This document shows, in pieces, positions 22,161-35,956 of a stretch of DNA of 64,000 bases. The notes beneath the pieces were generated by a model. The model had not been told where the DNA came from. It worked only from the letters and a program-made list of their open reading frames with translations, and did not search any database. Origin of the DNA: Macrostomum hystrix (Eukaryota; Platyhelminthes; Macrostomidae); contig CATNEN010000038.1 of the NCBI GenBank assembly GCA_950097015.1, positions 25,209,001 through 25,273,000 on the forward strand, written 5' to 3'. The first letter of the stretch is position 1. Every line of letters starts with the position of its first letter. Position numbers and translations under genes: made by a program.

Positions 22161-22584
22161 GAAAACAGTTTAGACAGGATACAAAAGTTTTTAGAGAATT
22201 TGGCAATTTGCTAGAAATTACAATCGACTTTTGGGTTTAAAAGACCAGGTACTAAGTGGAATATAGCCAAGGCTGAAACGGTATGTAAATTATTGACAAA
22301 CTTATCATGCAGGAAGTAATATATTATTCACTAATTGAAGTAATTTTGCAATTTGGCAAAAAAAAAACTTTTTAATTAAGCAATTTTTTCTGAAATTCAA
22401 CGGTAACAGTTTTTTGCGTTGCGAAGCGGTCGCTTTTCATACATGATGGTAAAGTTTTGGCCAGAAATATGATTGATTAAATTATATAAAAACTTGTTCT
22501 ATTGAGTTATTTCTTCAACTGATGCTATTAGGAAGCGGAGACATCTATGACAAAGACTTCAACAAAGAATTCTAACATGCCATA

Positions 22585-22880
22585 TTATCTGTTGGACACT
22601 GCCATATCATCTGTTAGACACTGCCATATCATCTGTTAGACACTGCCATATCATGTGTTAGACACTGCCATATTATCTGTTAGACACTGCCATATCATCT
22701 GTTAGACACTGCCTTATCATCTGTTCGACACTGCCTTATCATCTGTTAGACACTGCCATATTATCTGTTAGACACTGCCATATCATCTGTTAGACACTGC
22801 CATATCATCTGTTAGACACTGCCATATCATCTGTTAGACACTGCCATATCATCTGTTAGATACTGCATTATAAATAGGTA
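22585..22880. repeat. 22-bp minisatellite array
   Basis: About 13 copies of CTGTTAGACACTGCCATATC plus AT (22 bp), nearly uniform. Only about 0.4 kb from the 20-bp array, with the same CTGTTAGACA half and a different second half. Confidence 0.96.
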
Positions 22881-23579
22881 AACCAGTTAGACACAATTTT
22901 ACCTCTTGGACACAAGTTTTACCTGTTATAGATACAAGTTTGACCGGTTAGATTTCTTTTTTACCTGTTAGACTCTAGTCTTACTCTAAACTAAATACCT
23001 TTTATTGCGTAAGTATGTTAGTTATTATAAATGATAGAGAGAAAATATTAAATGATTTTGCATGAAAAATTAGAAAATGCTTTCATTCTACTTAAACTAG
23101 TAACACAACTAGATAAAAGTGCCAGAGCCATTGTAATAAAATGAATCTAAGTTAGACAACCACACTAATAAACCTTATTACTTTTTTTACCTATAATTCG
23201 CGTGTTTTTTATGTTCGAGTGGTAAGGTACGAAATTTATGAAGTAGCAGTAGTAGCGTAGCTAGTACCAACCTGATCTAAAATTAAACAACTCGTAGCTG
23301 CTGAGTGAAGTGCTCTTAAGTGCTGGTGTATGGTGACACCTTCTAGTAAAAGTAAAGCCATGTGAAATTTTAATTCCATTCCTAAAAGTGATTGCCCCAT
23401 GCGTGTCAAAAATTGCATCCTTCAACTTATCGCAAGTGTCACTTAGCACAGTTTTTCGAAGCTGTTTTCTACTCTCCGTGCTCAAATATAAAAACCTACT
23501 CTAAAAATATGATGTAGAGCTTGAAGTGTAAGCAAACTATTAGTTAAATCTATTATTAGGACATGTTTGCAAACGGGTT

Positions 23580-24865
23580 TGTTTGTACAGGTAAGAATCT
23601 AGCTTCGATTCCATTTATACTGGTAAGAATCTAGCTTCGATTCCATTTGTAAAGGTAAGAATCTAGCTTCGATTCCATTTGTACAGGTAAGAATCTAGCT
23701 TCGATTCCATTTGTACAGGTAAGAATCTAACTTCGATTCCATTTGTTCTAGTAAGAATCTAGCTGCGATTCCATTTGTACAGGTAAGAATCTAGCTTCGA
23801 TTTCATTTGTACAGGTAAGAATCTAGCTACGATTCCATTTGTTCTAGTAAGAATCTAGCTTCGATTCCATTTGTACTTGTAAGAATCTAGCTTCGATTCC
23901 ATTTGTACAGGAAAGAATCTAGCTTCGATTCCATTTGTACAGGTAAGAATCTAGCTTCGATTCCATTTGTACAGGTAAGAATCTAGCTTCGATTCCATTT
24001 GTACAGGTAAGAATCTAACTTCGATTCCATTTGTTCTAGTAAGAATCTAGCTGCGATTCCATTTGTACAGGTAAGAATCTAGCTTCGATTTCATTTGTAC
24101 AGGTAAGAATCTAGCTACGATTCCATTTGTTCTAGTAAGAATCTAGCTTCGATTCCATTTGTACTTGTAAGAATCTAGCTTCGATTCCATTTGTACAGGA
24201 AAGAATCTAGCTTCGATTCCATTTGTACAGGTAAGAATCTAGCTTCGATTCCATTTGTACAGGTAAGAATCTAGCTTCGATTCCATTTGTACAGGAAAGA
24301 ATCTAGCTTCGATTCTATTTTTACAGGTAAGAATCTAGCTTCGATTCCATTTGTACAGGTAAGAATCTAGCTTCGATTCCATTTGTACTGGTAAGAATCT
24401 AGCTTCGATTCCATTTGTACAGGAAAGAATCTAGCTTCGATTCCATTTGTACAGGTAAGAATCTAGCTTCGATTCCATTTGTACAGGTAAGAATCTAGCT
24501 TCGATTCCATTTGTACAAGTAAAAATTGAGCTTCGATTCCATTTGTACAGGAAAGAATCTAGCTTCGATTCCATTTGTACAGGTAAGAATCTAGCTTCGA
24601 TTCCATTTGTACAGGTAAGAATCTAGCTTCGATTCCATTTGTACAAGTAAAAATTGAGCTTCGATTCCATTTGTACAGGAAAGAATCTAGCTTCGATTCC
24701 ATTTGTACAGGTAAGAATCTAGCTTCGATTCCATTTGTACAGGTAAGAATCTAGCTTCGATTCTATTTGTACAGGAAAGAATCTAGCTTCGATTCTATTT
24801 ATACACATAAAAATCTAGCTTCGATTCCAGTTGTTCTAGTAAGAATCTAGCTACGATTCCATCAA
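23580..24865. repeat. 32-bp minisatellite carrying consensus splice-donor sites
   Basis: About 40 copies of a 32-bp unit with TACAGGTAAGAATCTAGC followed by TTCGATTCCATTTG. Most copies contain a perfect CAG|GTAAGA. Variants (TTCTAGTAAG, TACAGGAAAG, AAGTAAAAATTGAG) are shared by blocks, so multi-unit segments were duplicated: 23580-23930 resembles 23940-24210. Confidence 0.97.
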
Positions 24866-25389
24866 ATTTATATAGCTCCAGCTTGAGTTCTGACCTGCCC
24901 TAAACAAGCTCATGTATGAAATATCTTGACAACTAGTTTTTTTCAAATAATTTCTTTTCGTTAGTCATTTTTTAGAGCTTAGTTGAATGTTCACTTTTTG
25001 CTTGTGTGGTAAATTCATATTTTAAGTTTTTAGAAAAGTTGTCGATTTTCATTACAATACGGTTGCCATTCGTATTTAAATTTTGATACCGAAAAATTGC
25101 TTTGAAATTCTCTTTGTGAATTCTGAAGCTATCAATGCCTCAGTATCTTCAATACTATCGCGATATTTATTTCAATAGGCTGTGTCAATTTTTCTAAAGC
25201 CTATAGAATTTGGAAGTATAATACAATGTCGATACATAGAAATGTCTCAGTGCTTGCAAACAAACAAAATTAAGCAGTGCCAGATAAAATATGTATAGAA
25301 AATTCAAATGCGGGTTCATATTTTAGAATTATGCGCCAACAGCTTAAAGAGGACAAATGACTTTGGGGAGCCTTCTTTCGCCTTCATCA

Positions 25390-27110
<1,721 letters not shown>

Positions 27111-28404
27111 TGGCCAATTAAATGGACAGTGGGATGTGTCATAAATGAAATCTAGTTTCAACAGAGCGAGTGGGTGAATGATGAGGCAGAGCAAGAGAAA
27201 AAATAATCCATCCTGCTAGCTATAGCGGTGTGACAGCTCAATCGGTTCTTCATCTACCTGGGGCGCCCCCCCCCCGTTTTCATGCCCACTTTACGGCTGT
27301 CGCAGTAGACCTCACAGCAATATACTTCAGTAGCTCTAGACCCTAGACGATTCCGTCAAGGTAGAAAAATTCCTAGAGTCATGAATATTACATAGACCCT
27401 GTCTCCCCCCATTTTTACCCTTATTTAATTCTCCCGGACTCCACCCTATCGCTGGTCCGCAGTGGGGCATCGGTACAGGACTCCCCCCCGTGTCTGCATC
27501 CAGTTAAAAGCCTGCGCTTAAGATCCCCACTATATCCTTACTCTCCCTGAACTGTCTAAAGAGATGGAGCTCAGGCTCTAGTGACCAATTTCATTGTGAA
27601 TTATATACCCCCCTGTCCTGCACAGTTGCTATAATCTAAGATTTGTCTTTTACTATCTAAATGATAGCTATACCGTTGTCATGCGACCTGATTTAGCATG
27701 ATAGCTGAGTGTAACAAGCCAGCCTTGACTTGCCTGATTGCACTAACAACGGTGTCTGCTAGATGAATCTGCGTAGGTCATCATGTGAGTTCAATTGTGT
27801 CCGTGATATGTCAGTGGCCTATTTTGTGATTTCCTGTCATTTAGTAACAATTCATGCTAACACAATCTAGTTCGATTGGTGCCAGGTAAAATTCATAACT
27901 TCAATATTATGCTTTGTTATAAAAACATTTTTATAAAATGATAATTATATTTAATAAATAATCACATTCAATGCATCGCAAAAAATTACTAAATAGAATA
28001 TAGTGTATCATCAAGCCCAATGATTATCGATGATCATAGAGAAGTCCATTTTGAAAATTGAATCTAAGTTCTTGCTGTAATCCGAACTAAAATATGAAAA
28101 CGAATTACTCGCAGAAAGTAAAATATAGTCCTCTTGATATCGATGTTTAATGCACTGCAACTTAATTGCTAGTCGAAAAGCCTATTTAATACCGGCCTAA
28201 AACGAGTCCTTGTCATTATATTCGCATCTCTCCATTAAGAGTGTCGATTCAACTTTCGTGTTTATCTCAGCTGCAGACAAAAATTGACATGATAAAAGTG
28301 CATTTCTTAAAAGTACTTCGCGAGTCTAGTTGAGACTAAAACGATACAGCTAAATTTAAATTGATTTCTTGCTAAAAATGTTTGATTTCATATTTTCAAT
28401 TTAG
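27111..28404. other. Gene-free stretch with C-runs
   Basis: From 27260 to 27610 several isolated C-runs of six or more occur. Otherwise AT-rich and unremarkable. The first exon and promoter of the gene continuing at 28405 probably lie here or further left, but I could not identify them. Confidence 0.4.
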
Positions 28405-31400
28405 GTCGATCTGCTCCTGGATACGCGAGGCCTTTGTAAACTTTTGGAAGTTAACGGCTGTATCAGGCGGTGCAGCAGAAACTGAAGCAACAACTGCTGT
28501 GGAACCATATTTCGAATTGTCAGCTACCGCAAAACAGCCAGACAACAGAATCGGTAGCGGATGCGGCGTCAACAGCAGCGGCGAAGGCGCTGGCTATCAA
28601 TTTATCCGGACGAAATTTCCGTTCTTCGACAAGTCAAATCCCACCGCCGCAACCACTAGCGGCGCAGACGAGGGCGCCACTTGCTGTCAGTTCTATGGCA
28701 GACTGAGGCACTGCGACTCCAGAAGTAGCTTTGGCGGGCCGTTGTACCGGTGAGTTACAATTTTTTTAAACTTCTTTAGTTATATAATTTTAAGTACTGT
28801 TATAATCATAAGCTACATATTTACTAGGGGCAGTAGCCTAGTGATTAGAGGTCGGGGGCTCGATTCTAGACTTCGCTGGAACAATGTGTCCTTTGGCAAC
28901 GCAATTAACCATGTTTTGTTAATAGTTAATCAACTGTTATGGATTAATTATTTCTTATATATTAGCATTGGCCAGTTGGCATAAATGTGTCATCAAATCA
29001 TGCATACAAATTCTTGGCCATGGAACCAAAGTCGATCTATAAGTCATAAATTTCCATGTGGAATCGTGTGTTTGCTTTGCTTACAAGACAAAAGTAAATC
29101 AATATACCCATATCCCATATAGTTCTACATATTTTATACAGCATGGTGACTTAGGCTCTCTTAGCTGTTACTGCCAAATATGCTACGAGTATTCGGCACC
29201 AAGAAAACGTCCAGGAGTGTTTCACGACTGTCATGACAGTGAACACATGGTAAAACAATGTTTGAAGTCTTATAACTTGCTTTTACCCAAATTTCTGACA
29301 ACTAAAATAATTTGCCCGGAATCGAAACGAAGCTGAAGGATTAGAAGGGTATGTAATTACTTTGAGTTGAGGTGGGGCTAATTAATAGTAGGCCTTCAGG
29401 CCTGCCCAAGTCACGGCCGCTATTTTAGATGCTGGCCTGTTCAGGCTTTGAAGAGTAACGAGAGAAAGCTAGTAACTAAAGGGGAGCAAGGTGATTTCTT
29501 CTGCCTTGAAGAAAATTAGCTCCTTTGAGCAGCTTATGCTACAGCCCTTTGAGCCAAGGGTGTAGCAGCATAGCTCTATAGATTGTGGGCAAAAGCTAAA
29601 AGGCTGCAGGTATCTCGTTACTTATCCTTCATTCTCTTTTCCTATCTGCAGTCATTCCCACGCCACAGCAGCTATTAGTTTTAAAATGTCAGAGAGCGAA
29701 TAGGAAATCTTGTGTTCTCTTACTCGCCTCAGCCCGTGCAGCGTGAACTGCTGCTAGAATTTATAGAGTAAATGCAGCAAAGCGTGTTTCCATGACAAAT
29801 AGATGATTAACGCTACAGGCTCTGGATGTAAATCCTATAGATTAGTCGATTCCAGGCATTGAATAACATTTTATGCACTGAGTAGGTCTGTTAGAACAAG
29901 AGCCGAGAATACAAAGCACAGTCGGGGATTATCTAATGGGACAAGGGATCAGTATATAAGCCATGTAGTTATCCACGCGTGTCATCCTATAGTGTTAATT
30001 GAATTTTTCCCATGTTTTAGCCCAGTTTAATCAAGCAACAACACACTACAATTTAGTTCCCCTGCGGATAGTGTATTTGGAATGTAATAATAAGAACTAT
30101 TGAATCTCGTGTATTCCTTTTTTATCTGGGAAATGTAATTTACATTTATAGTACAAACGATCGAATAACAAGTACAACATACAATTGCTGCTACAAATCT
30201 GAGCATACGATTGAGCAGTCGACAGCTCAATAATAATAAGAATCCAATTCTGAAGCTCACAGTTATGGAGAAATTAAAAATAGACATTTCACGGGGCTGT
30301 TTAGCGAGGTGTAAAAATTAAGCTTTCATTCAGAAGCACATGTCATCGCGACAGGAACTAAGGTCAAGCCCAAGAGGTTCTTCTTGTGTTTGTTAAAGAA
30401 ATGGCTTGAAATGTTAGTGTTTTTTGCACAGAAATCTAATTAATACTGTTCTTTGTACTTGTGTTACAAGCTAGATTCTGAAAGCCATATTTATAGCTGA
30501 ATAAATTCAGCCAGCAATGAATTGAAATAAATGTATGACAAATACTTGTTTGAGCTATTAGAATATGATGATTCACAATATTCTAATTAACAAGTTTATT
30601 AGAAAAATAGGCAAACAAATTTTTGGGCTTAACATTGCACTCTAAGTAAAATTTACCAGAGCTAAATAGTTTAAATCGAATGCATAAACATCTGTTCAAT
30701 ATGCAACAATGGAAGATAAATGTAAATTTGATAAAAAAACTATGTTAGTGACATTAAATTTAAAGAATAATATATACTAATGTACAATAATATACACGCC
30801 CTATTTATTACAACTTAATAAATAATTGAAGGAGGGCTGCGGGCAATGGCACATCATTTGGTGACACTAGACCCGCAGCCAGCGAGGAGGCAATTCTGCC
30901 CATTTCGCTGACTCCTGGGCACACTCGCACACAGATACTGTACGCAGGCACACGCTCACACAGGCGTGAACATCTGCCCTGACCTTCTCATCGTCAGGCA
31001 GTGTACACTTCACTGTGCCTTGGAGGTTGGCCCTCAAGGGCGTAAATTGCACGACAAGCCCCCAAGCCTTCTCTCTGTGGCTGCGCCCCAAATAAATGTG
31101 GCCTCGCCGTGGAATCGAACTTAGGGACCGTGTTGCGAGAGGCGAACGTGAGGATAACTGCTCTGCCACTGACGCCCCTTATTACTTCTTACTTATTTGC
31201 TACTTTGCTACTGAGACTTTGCATCGCACTCTTAGTAGATTAATGAATTCTGCTTGCTTATCCCATAGTGTAGTCCAGTACATGGACAAAATAAAAGTAC
31301 ACGTCGTATCAGGCGCGGCTGCGCCACTTTTGGCCGCACATTTAGGTAGGTGTAATTTCCAATTGTTTATGATTAGTTCTATCGGTTGACGCTGCCCACC

Positions 31401-34400
31401 GGGTCGGCAGTTGAGTTATGCTCTTCGTCCGTCAAAGAAGGAGCCTCAGTGCCAGACTGGTCAACTGGCCAGAAGATATTTAGGCCCAGGACGAGACTGG
31501 TGAGCGCCAGAGCGATGGCCGTAACGCCGGCATTGAGAACATACACAAATCCGGGCATCCAAGACAGCGAGTTTTTGTACAACAGAGTGAATGCAATGCT
31601 GCCCACCAGGTTGCCGAGGACCTCCAGCACTCCGACGCAGCTGAACAGAGCTCCCTGCCTGTCCGGCGGCGACGCCTGCGACATGCTGGCCCTGAACATG
31701 GGAATTGCCAGCATCGAGAACATTGAGACTGCAGCCGCTACAAACAGCATGGCAACACTATGGGCCAGTCCGGTCACCAGCGAGCCAATGGCAGCCGATA
31801 GTAGGCCAATAACAATGAGACCGATTGTTGAAACACCCAGAAGCTTTCGCAGCACTAGCAGGCCGAATGTGGCGCCAATCTGATAGCCGACAATTTTTGC
31901 GGCACTCAGGTAGCCAATGAATACAGAGTCGAGGCAGAACGGGTAGTTCATCTGGTAGAGCGAGCTGACGGTGGATGTGCCCATGAAGCAGACGCAGAAG
32001 ACACACAAAGAGGATAGCAGCAGGCCAAGACGAACTGACAGACGCGAGTTGACGGTGAATAGGCCCATGATGTTAGAGAATGGCAATGCTAGGAGGCTGC
32101 CACGGCTGCTGCGTTTAAGCCTCACCTCAGGTACCAAAAACACGATGTATAGAACATTGCAGAGGGCTACAGATGAACTGAAAATCAGCGGTACGGTATA
32201 GCCCATTGTTTTGATCCACCAGCCCATGATCAGCTCCATGACGGTGCCAGCCAAGCCGAACATCGCCTCCACCAAGGCCACACGAATCGGTCGCCACTTA
32301 CGCGAGGTTGTGTCGGCCAGGTAAGAGAAAACAGACGCGAACATTGTGCCAAAGCCGCCTCCAAGTGAACTGATTGCGCCAGTAAAGACTATGCTTATCA
32401 GAGGCAAATCTAGCAGCACCACAAGAAGTAATCCGACACAGTCCAGGGCCATCCCAACGGTTGGTATCAGCATAGACGGCTTGCGGCCAAAGTAATCAGA
32501 TGTTGAAGTGTACAATGGCAGTACCAGAAGAGCTATCAAGCTCTGCACAATGCTGCGATAGAGAGTCCACGAACTAGCCTCGTCCTGGATTTGGCTAGTG
32601 ATTTTGTGCTCGCTAGAATTCAACTGGGAGGTGGCGTCGCACACGAAGGCTCTGGAGGAGCTGCTGTTACCAGAGCTGACATTGTACAGCAGGCCAACAC
32701 GGTAATATATGTACTGAGACAACACGGAACTCTGGCTCAAAATGCTGACACAGAACAACAGCACAATGGGCTCAACGATCCATTTACGCTTGGGCAGAAT
32801 AATGCTAGGATCCAGGCCAAGGCTATCGTCCGTGTCAGCATTGACAGCCTTGTCGTCATGGCTGCAAACCCCGCGCAGCAGCGGATCACTTTCGTGCTGG
32901 TCCTCTCCATCAGCAGGCAAACTCGGCGGCATGTCGATGCACTTTAACAAATATTAATTTAGAGAGCCTTTTGGTCGAACAAAGTGTACCGAAAGCGAAA
33001 TCAAACCCCGCGTTAGGTCCAAGTGAGGCCTATTAAGGCAAAACATAACTGCAAACCTGCAAGGAAAAGCGACCTTAGTATAAATTATAGACCCTGGGGT
33101 GAGTCAGTCTATAAAAAACTTAGATAAAGACCTGCTGATAGATAACAGACTTGGGTGAGCTCAGTGCAAGTGCAACCCTTGCCCTCATAATGTTATTTTC
33201 TTTGCCGACTGTTTAAGGCCTTCGAGTACACTCTAATATTCTAGTTATCCAACTTACAGATGTCAAACGAAAAACCCAACACGAGTGCATATGCATTTAT
33301 TGATATTTTAGTACAAGAGGCATGTGTCGTTAAATAAGAGGCTCGAAAAAAGAAAATAGGATTGAAGACATCACAAACAAAGCCGGCGCGACCGAATGGC
33401 ATGGACAAAGAGAATAGCTAAAAATAGAGAGAGCAAAGCCAAGAGATCAAAGAGTGTCGCTTTCAAGTTCGACACAATTAGCATATGCGACGGAACATAT
33501 CCAAGAAAAAGTTGAGATGTCTATACTCAAGTTTGGACACGGTCGCATAGAAAGGCCATGCGGCCATCAGATGAGTTCTTCAGAGATTTTTGTCGAATAT
33601 TGTCGGAGGGGTTGAGTGGCAGAGCAGTCTAACGCGTTTGCCTCTCGCACCAAGGTCACTAAGCTCGATTATGCGGCGAGGTCACATTCATTTAAGGCTC
33701 AGCCGCGGAGAGAAGGTTTGGGGGCTTGTCGTGCAATTGACGCCCTTGAGTGCCAATCTCCGAGGCCAGTGAAAGTGTACACTGCCTGACGATGAGAAAT
33801 TCAAGGCAGATGTACACACCTATGGGAGCGTGTGCCTGCGTACAGTATCTGTGTGCGTGTGTGCTCAGGAGTCAGCGGAATGGGCAGAATTGCCTCCTCT
33901 CCCTGGCTGCGGGTCTAGTGCCATTGCGTACAGCCCTCCTGCAACTGTTATGATTACTATACTTATTATTATTATTGTCATATATTAAGAAGTTTCCTTT
34001 GGAAAAGTTTCGGAATGATGCCCAGAACTGAATAATGGGACTAACTTCTTTGATAACTTGTTTTACTGCAAACAATGTGAGTTCTTGCAGCCTGTTAACA
34101 CCATATAAAACTATCCATTCAATTGCAGATACGTGAGCAGCCTCTCACTGGAGCTACAGGCTGCGATATCGGCTCCAATAGCCGACGACGCCGCTCATCA
34201 CATTCATCGCAGCGGAGACTGCGGCAGCTCCTGGCAGGAGCGCGACATTGTGGCCACGCAACTGAGGGACAAGCTGGCTAGTAGAGACCTGACCGGAGCT
34301 GCCAGATACTGCCGACTACTGCTCACACTCGAGCCCTACAATGACGAAGCCAGTCGTCTATTGGAGACACTGGAGACAGTCGACAGAGAATCACCCCTGT

Positions 34401-34597
34401 TATACTGCCAAGACGATTTAGTTCACGTTGGCTACTGCTCAGACGAAATGGACTCGGACAATACCAGCTCCGAGACTCAGTTCCGTTACTTTCATCACGA
34501 TCAGCACGGCCTAAACGAGGACGAAAGGCGAAGTCGTCGGACCACATCTGAGAGTGACGCTTTCCTTGATGCCTCATCATCCTCAGAATCTTATTAA
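28405..34597 (+). CDS. Partly resolved gene; C-terminal domain resembles ERICH2
   Basis: Two exons are supported: 28405-28749 (acceptor TTTTCAATTTAG, donor CG|GTGAGT) and 34129-34597 (acceptor CAATTGCAG). They join in frame through a split CG|A arginine codon, giving PLYR|YVSSLSLELQAA. The first exon begins in mid-codon, so at least one upstream exon is missing. Exon-1 protein is Ala/Gly/Ser-rich with no known domain. The last exon has a helical segment, ATQLRDKLASRDLTGAARYC, then LLLTLEPYNDEASRLLETLE, resembling the TPR-like C-terminal part of glutamate-rich protein 2. A Ser/Asp/Glu-rich tail follows. The 5.4-kb intron contains the SLC46-type gene and two SINEs. The second exon is likelier real than the first. 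Function unknown. Confidence 0.5.
28825..28910 (+). mobile_element. SINE family 2, fragment
   Basis: GGGGCAGTAGCCTAGTGATT and GGGGGCTCGATTCTAGAC form A- and B-box-like parts of a tRNA-like head, followed by a CTGGAACAATGTGTCC segment like the copy at 6347-6628. Confidence 0.6.
28911..30828. other. Intronic or intergenic, no gene seen
   Basis: AT-rich with some short open frames (29058-29336, 30287-30027) that show no domain or codon signature. Nothing else ordered. Confidence 0.45.
30829..31179 (-). mobile_element. SINE family 1, near full-length copy
   Basis: Minus-strand copy of about 350 bp. tRNA-like head near 31179-31100 (GGCAGAGCAGTTATCC form, B box AAGTTCGATTCCACGGC), body with GCTTGGGGGCTTGTCGTGC and CACTGCCTGACGATGAGAAG, 3' end GCAGCCCTCC then an AATTATTTATTA tail. 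Compare 33607, 37745, 44393 and 46940. Confidence 0.85.
31379..32932 (-). CDS. Major facilitator transporter, SLC46-like
   Basis: Single exon, 517 residues from the ATG at 32932 (the frame runs further upstream without an ATG). About 12 membrane segments, in two halves split by a Ser-rich central loop (LKRSSRGSLLALP). The conserved loop after segment 2 reads TSDYFGRKPSMLIP, the MFS signature. Segment 1 (PIVLLFCVSILSQSSVLSQYIYY) precedes an N-glycosylated, Cys-containing lumenal loop (NVSSGNSSSSRAFVCDATS), as in SLC46 proteins, whose vertebrate members carry folate or lysosomal catabolites by proton coupling. The N-terminal tail has ESDPLL, an acidic dileucine ([DE]xxxLL) lysosomal sorting motif, so a lysosomal site is possible. 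It lies on the opposite strand inside the intron of the 28405-34597 gene. Substrate unknown. Confidence 0.88.
   Translation of the reverse strand: MPPSLPADGEDQHESDPLLRGVCSHDDKAVNADTDDSLGLDPSIILPKRKWIVEPIVLLFCVSILSQSSVLSQYIYYRVGLLYNVSSGNSSSSRAFVCDATSQLNSSEHKITSQIQDEASSWTLYRSIVQSLIALLVLPLYTSTSDYFGRKPSMLIPTVGMALDCVGLLLVVLLDLPLISIVFTGAISSLGGGFGTMFASVFSYLADTTSRKWRPIRVALVEAMFGLAGTVMELIMGWWIKTMGYTVPLIFSSSVALCNVLYIVFLVPEVRLKRSSRGSLLALPFSNIMGLFTVNSRLSVRLGLLLSSLCVFCVCFMGTSTVSSLYQMNYPFCLDSVFIGYLSAAKIVGYQIGATFGLLVLRKLLGVSTIGLIVIGLLSAAIGSLVTGLAHSVAMLFVAAAVSMFSMLAIPMFRASMSQASPPDRQGALFSCVGVLEVLGNLVGSIAFTLLYKNSLSWMPGFVYVLNAGVTAIALALTSLVLGLNIFWPVDQSGTEAPSLTDEEHNSTADPVGSVNR
33607..33952 (+). mobile_element. 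SINE family 1, full-length copy
   Basis: Plus strand: tRNA-like head GAGTGGCAGAGCAGTCTAAC ... CTAAGCTCGATTATGCGGC, body GGGGGCTTGTCGTGCAATTG and CACTGCCTGACGATGAGAAA, 3' end GCAGAATTGCCTCCTC, then TACAGCCCTCCTGCAAC and a TTATTATTATTATTG tail. This copy best shows orientation and tail. Confidence 0.87.
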
Positions 34598-34602
34598 ATA
34601 AA
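34597..34602 (+). terminator. Polyadenylation signal overlapping the stop codon
   Basis: AATAAA starts at the last base of the TAA stop (34595-34597) of the ERICH2-like gene, so the 3' untranslated region would be very short. It supports the end of that gene. Confidence 0.6.
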
Positions 34603-34719
34603 TGACTTTGCAATCAGTTTAAAAGTGGTCGACAGTCTGTTTTAGTACGTGCTTGCTTAAGAAGGGGCGAGTTTCTACTGTCTAAATTCTAAGTATGTGT
34701 GGCTCAATGTTTAACAGAT

Positions 34720-35100
34720 ACATAATACAGTGTCTGACTGTCTAATAGATACCTAATACAGTGTCTGACTGTCTAATAGATACCTAATACAGTGACTGAC
34801 TGTCTAATAGATACCTAATACAGTGACTGACTGTCTAATAGATACCTAATACAGTGACTGACTGTCTAATAGATACCTAATACAGTGTCTGACTGTCTAA
34901 TAGATACCTAATACAGTGTCTGACTGTCTAATAGATACCTAATACAGTGTCTGACTGTCTAATAGATACCTAATACAGTGTCTGACTGTCTAATAGATAC
35001 CTAATACAGTGACTGATTGTCTAATAGATACCTAATACAGTGACTGACTCTCTAATAGATACCTAATACAGTGTCTGACTGTCTAATAGATACCTAATAT
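34720..35100. repeat. 31-bp minisatellite array
   Basis: About 12 copies of a 31-bp unit with CTGTCTAATAGATACCTAAT and ACAGTGTCTGA. The CTGTCTAA core is the reverse complement of the TTAGACAG core of other arrays. Sequence from 35101 to 35590 after it holds no recognisable feature. Confidence 0.96.
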
Positions 35101-35599
35101 GATTAAATATATACACAGTTTCATATTTTCCATAATTGATACATACAAAAAATGTATAAAAAACATTACATGCGAACACATTTTTCCAAATTAAATATCT
35201 GAAAAATAGTTTCGATTTATACTACTTCTAGTAATTCATATGTTAAATGGATGCCTTTGTGAATAAAATAACATGGTGAAACAATTAAACGATTGCTCCT
35301 CAGTGATAGTTTGTCAGAGAATTTTGAAATTATTGTACAAAATGTAGAGTATTGGACAGGATCAAACAGCCAGTATATGAGACAGAAGCAATTTCAGATG
35401 AAGACAACAAAGAAATCAACATGTCTTTGAATTGAAAGCTGAAACACAATAGAAATAGTTTGCTCTGGAAACAGACTCACAGAGCAGATCAATAATCCTG
35501 GATATATGAGTCACTTCATACAAATGTAACTGGTTAAGTCTGTCACGCAAAAAAAACGATAATATTAGATACAACAGATCAGATCATGTCTGACTGAAC

Positions 35600-35950
35600 A
35601 GGTCAGGTCATAATGTCAGGTCAGATCAAGATGTCAGTTCAGATTAAGATGTCCGTTCAGATCATGATGTCAGTTCAGATTATGATGTCCGTTCAGATCA
35701 TGATGTCAGTTCAGATCATGATGTCAGGTCAGATCAAGATGTCAGTTCAGATCATGATGTCAGTTCAGATCAAGATGTCAGTTCAGATTATGATGTCAGG
35801 TCAGATCATGATGTCAGGTCAGATCATGATGTCAGTTCAGATCAAGATGTCAGATCAGATCAAGATGTCAGATCAGATCATGATGTCAGTTCAGATCATG
35901 ATGTCAGGTCAATCAAGATGTCAGGTCAGATGTCAGATAAAAATTGTCAG
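35600..35950. repeat. 18-bp tandem repeat
   Basis: About 19 copies of TCAGATCATGATGTCAGT and variants (AAG for ATG, GGTCAG for GTTCAG). Ends at the stop codon of the JMY/WHAMM-like gene, so its 3' untranslated region would consist of this repeat on the minus strand. Confidence 0.95.
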
Positions 35951-35956
35951 GTCTGG

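Noticed and set aside
23236-23485. Two overlapping short minus-strand frames with protein-like stretches (VLSDTCDKLKDAIFDTHGAI)
   Set aside because: Codon-like but interrupted and unrecognised; perhaps a transposon scrap. Not strong enough for a gene call.
21890-24865. CRISPR-like arrays (regular repeats of 20-32 bp)
   Set aside because: There are no variable spacers between repeats and no cas genes; these are head-to-tail minisatellites in an animal genome.
28470-28706. Alternative frame in the 28.4-28.7 kb exon (QQKLKQQLLWNHIS...)
   Set aside because: It hits a stop before the donor site and cannot join the 34129 exon, whereas the chosen frame does. It remains possible that this is the true frame with another splice form.
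30867-31389. Small open frames at the SINE at 31 kb (both strands)
   Set aside because: They cover the SINE and recur with each copy (33590, 37666, 37976, 44570).
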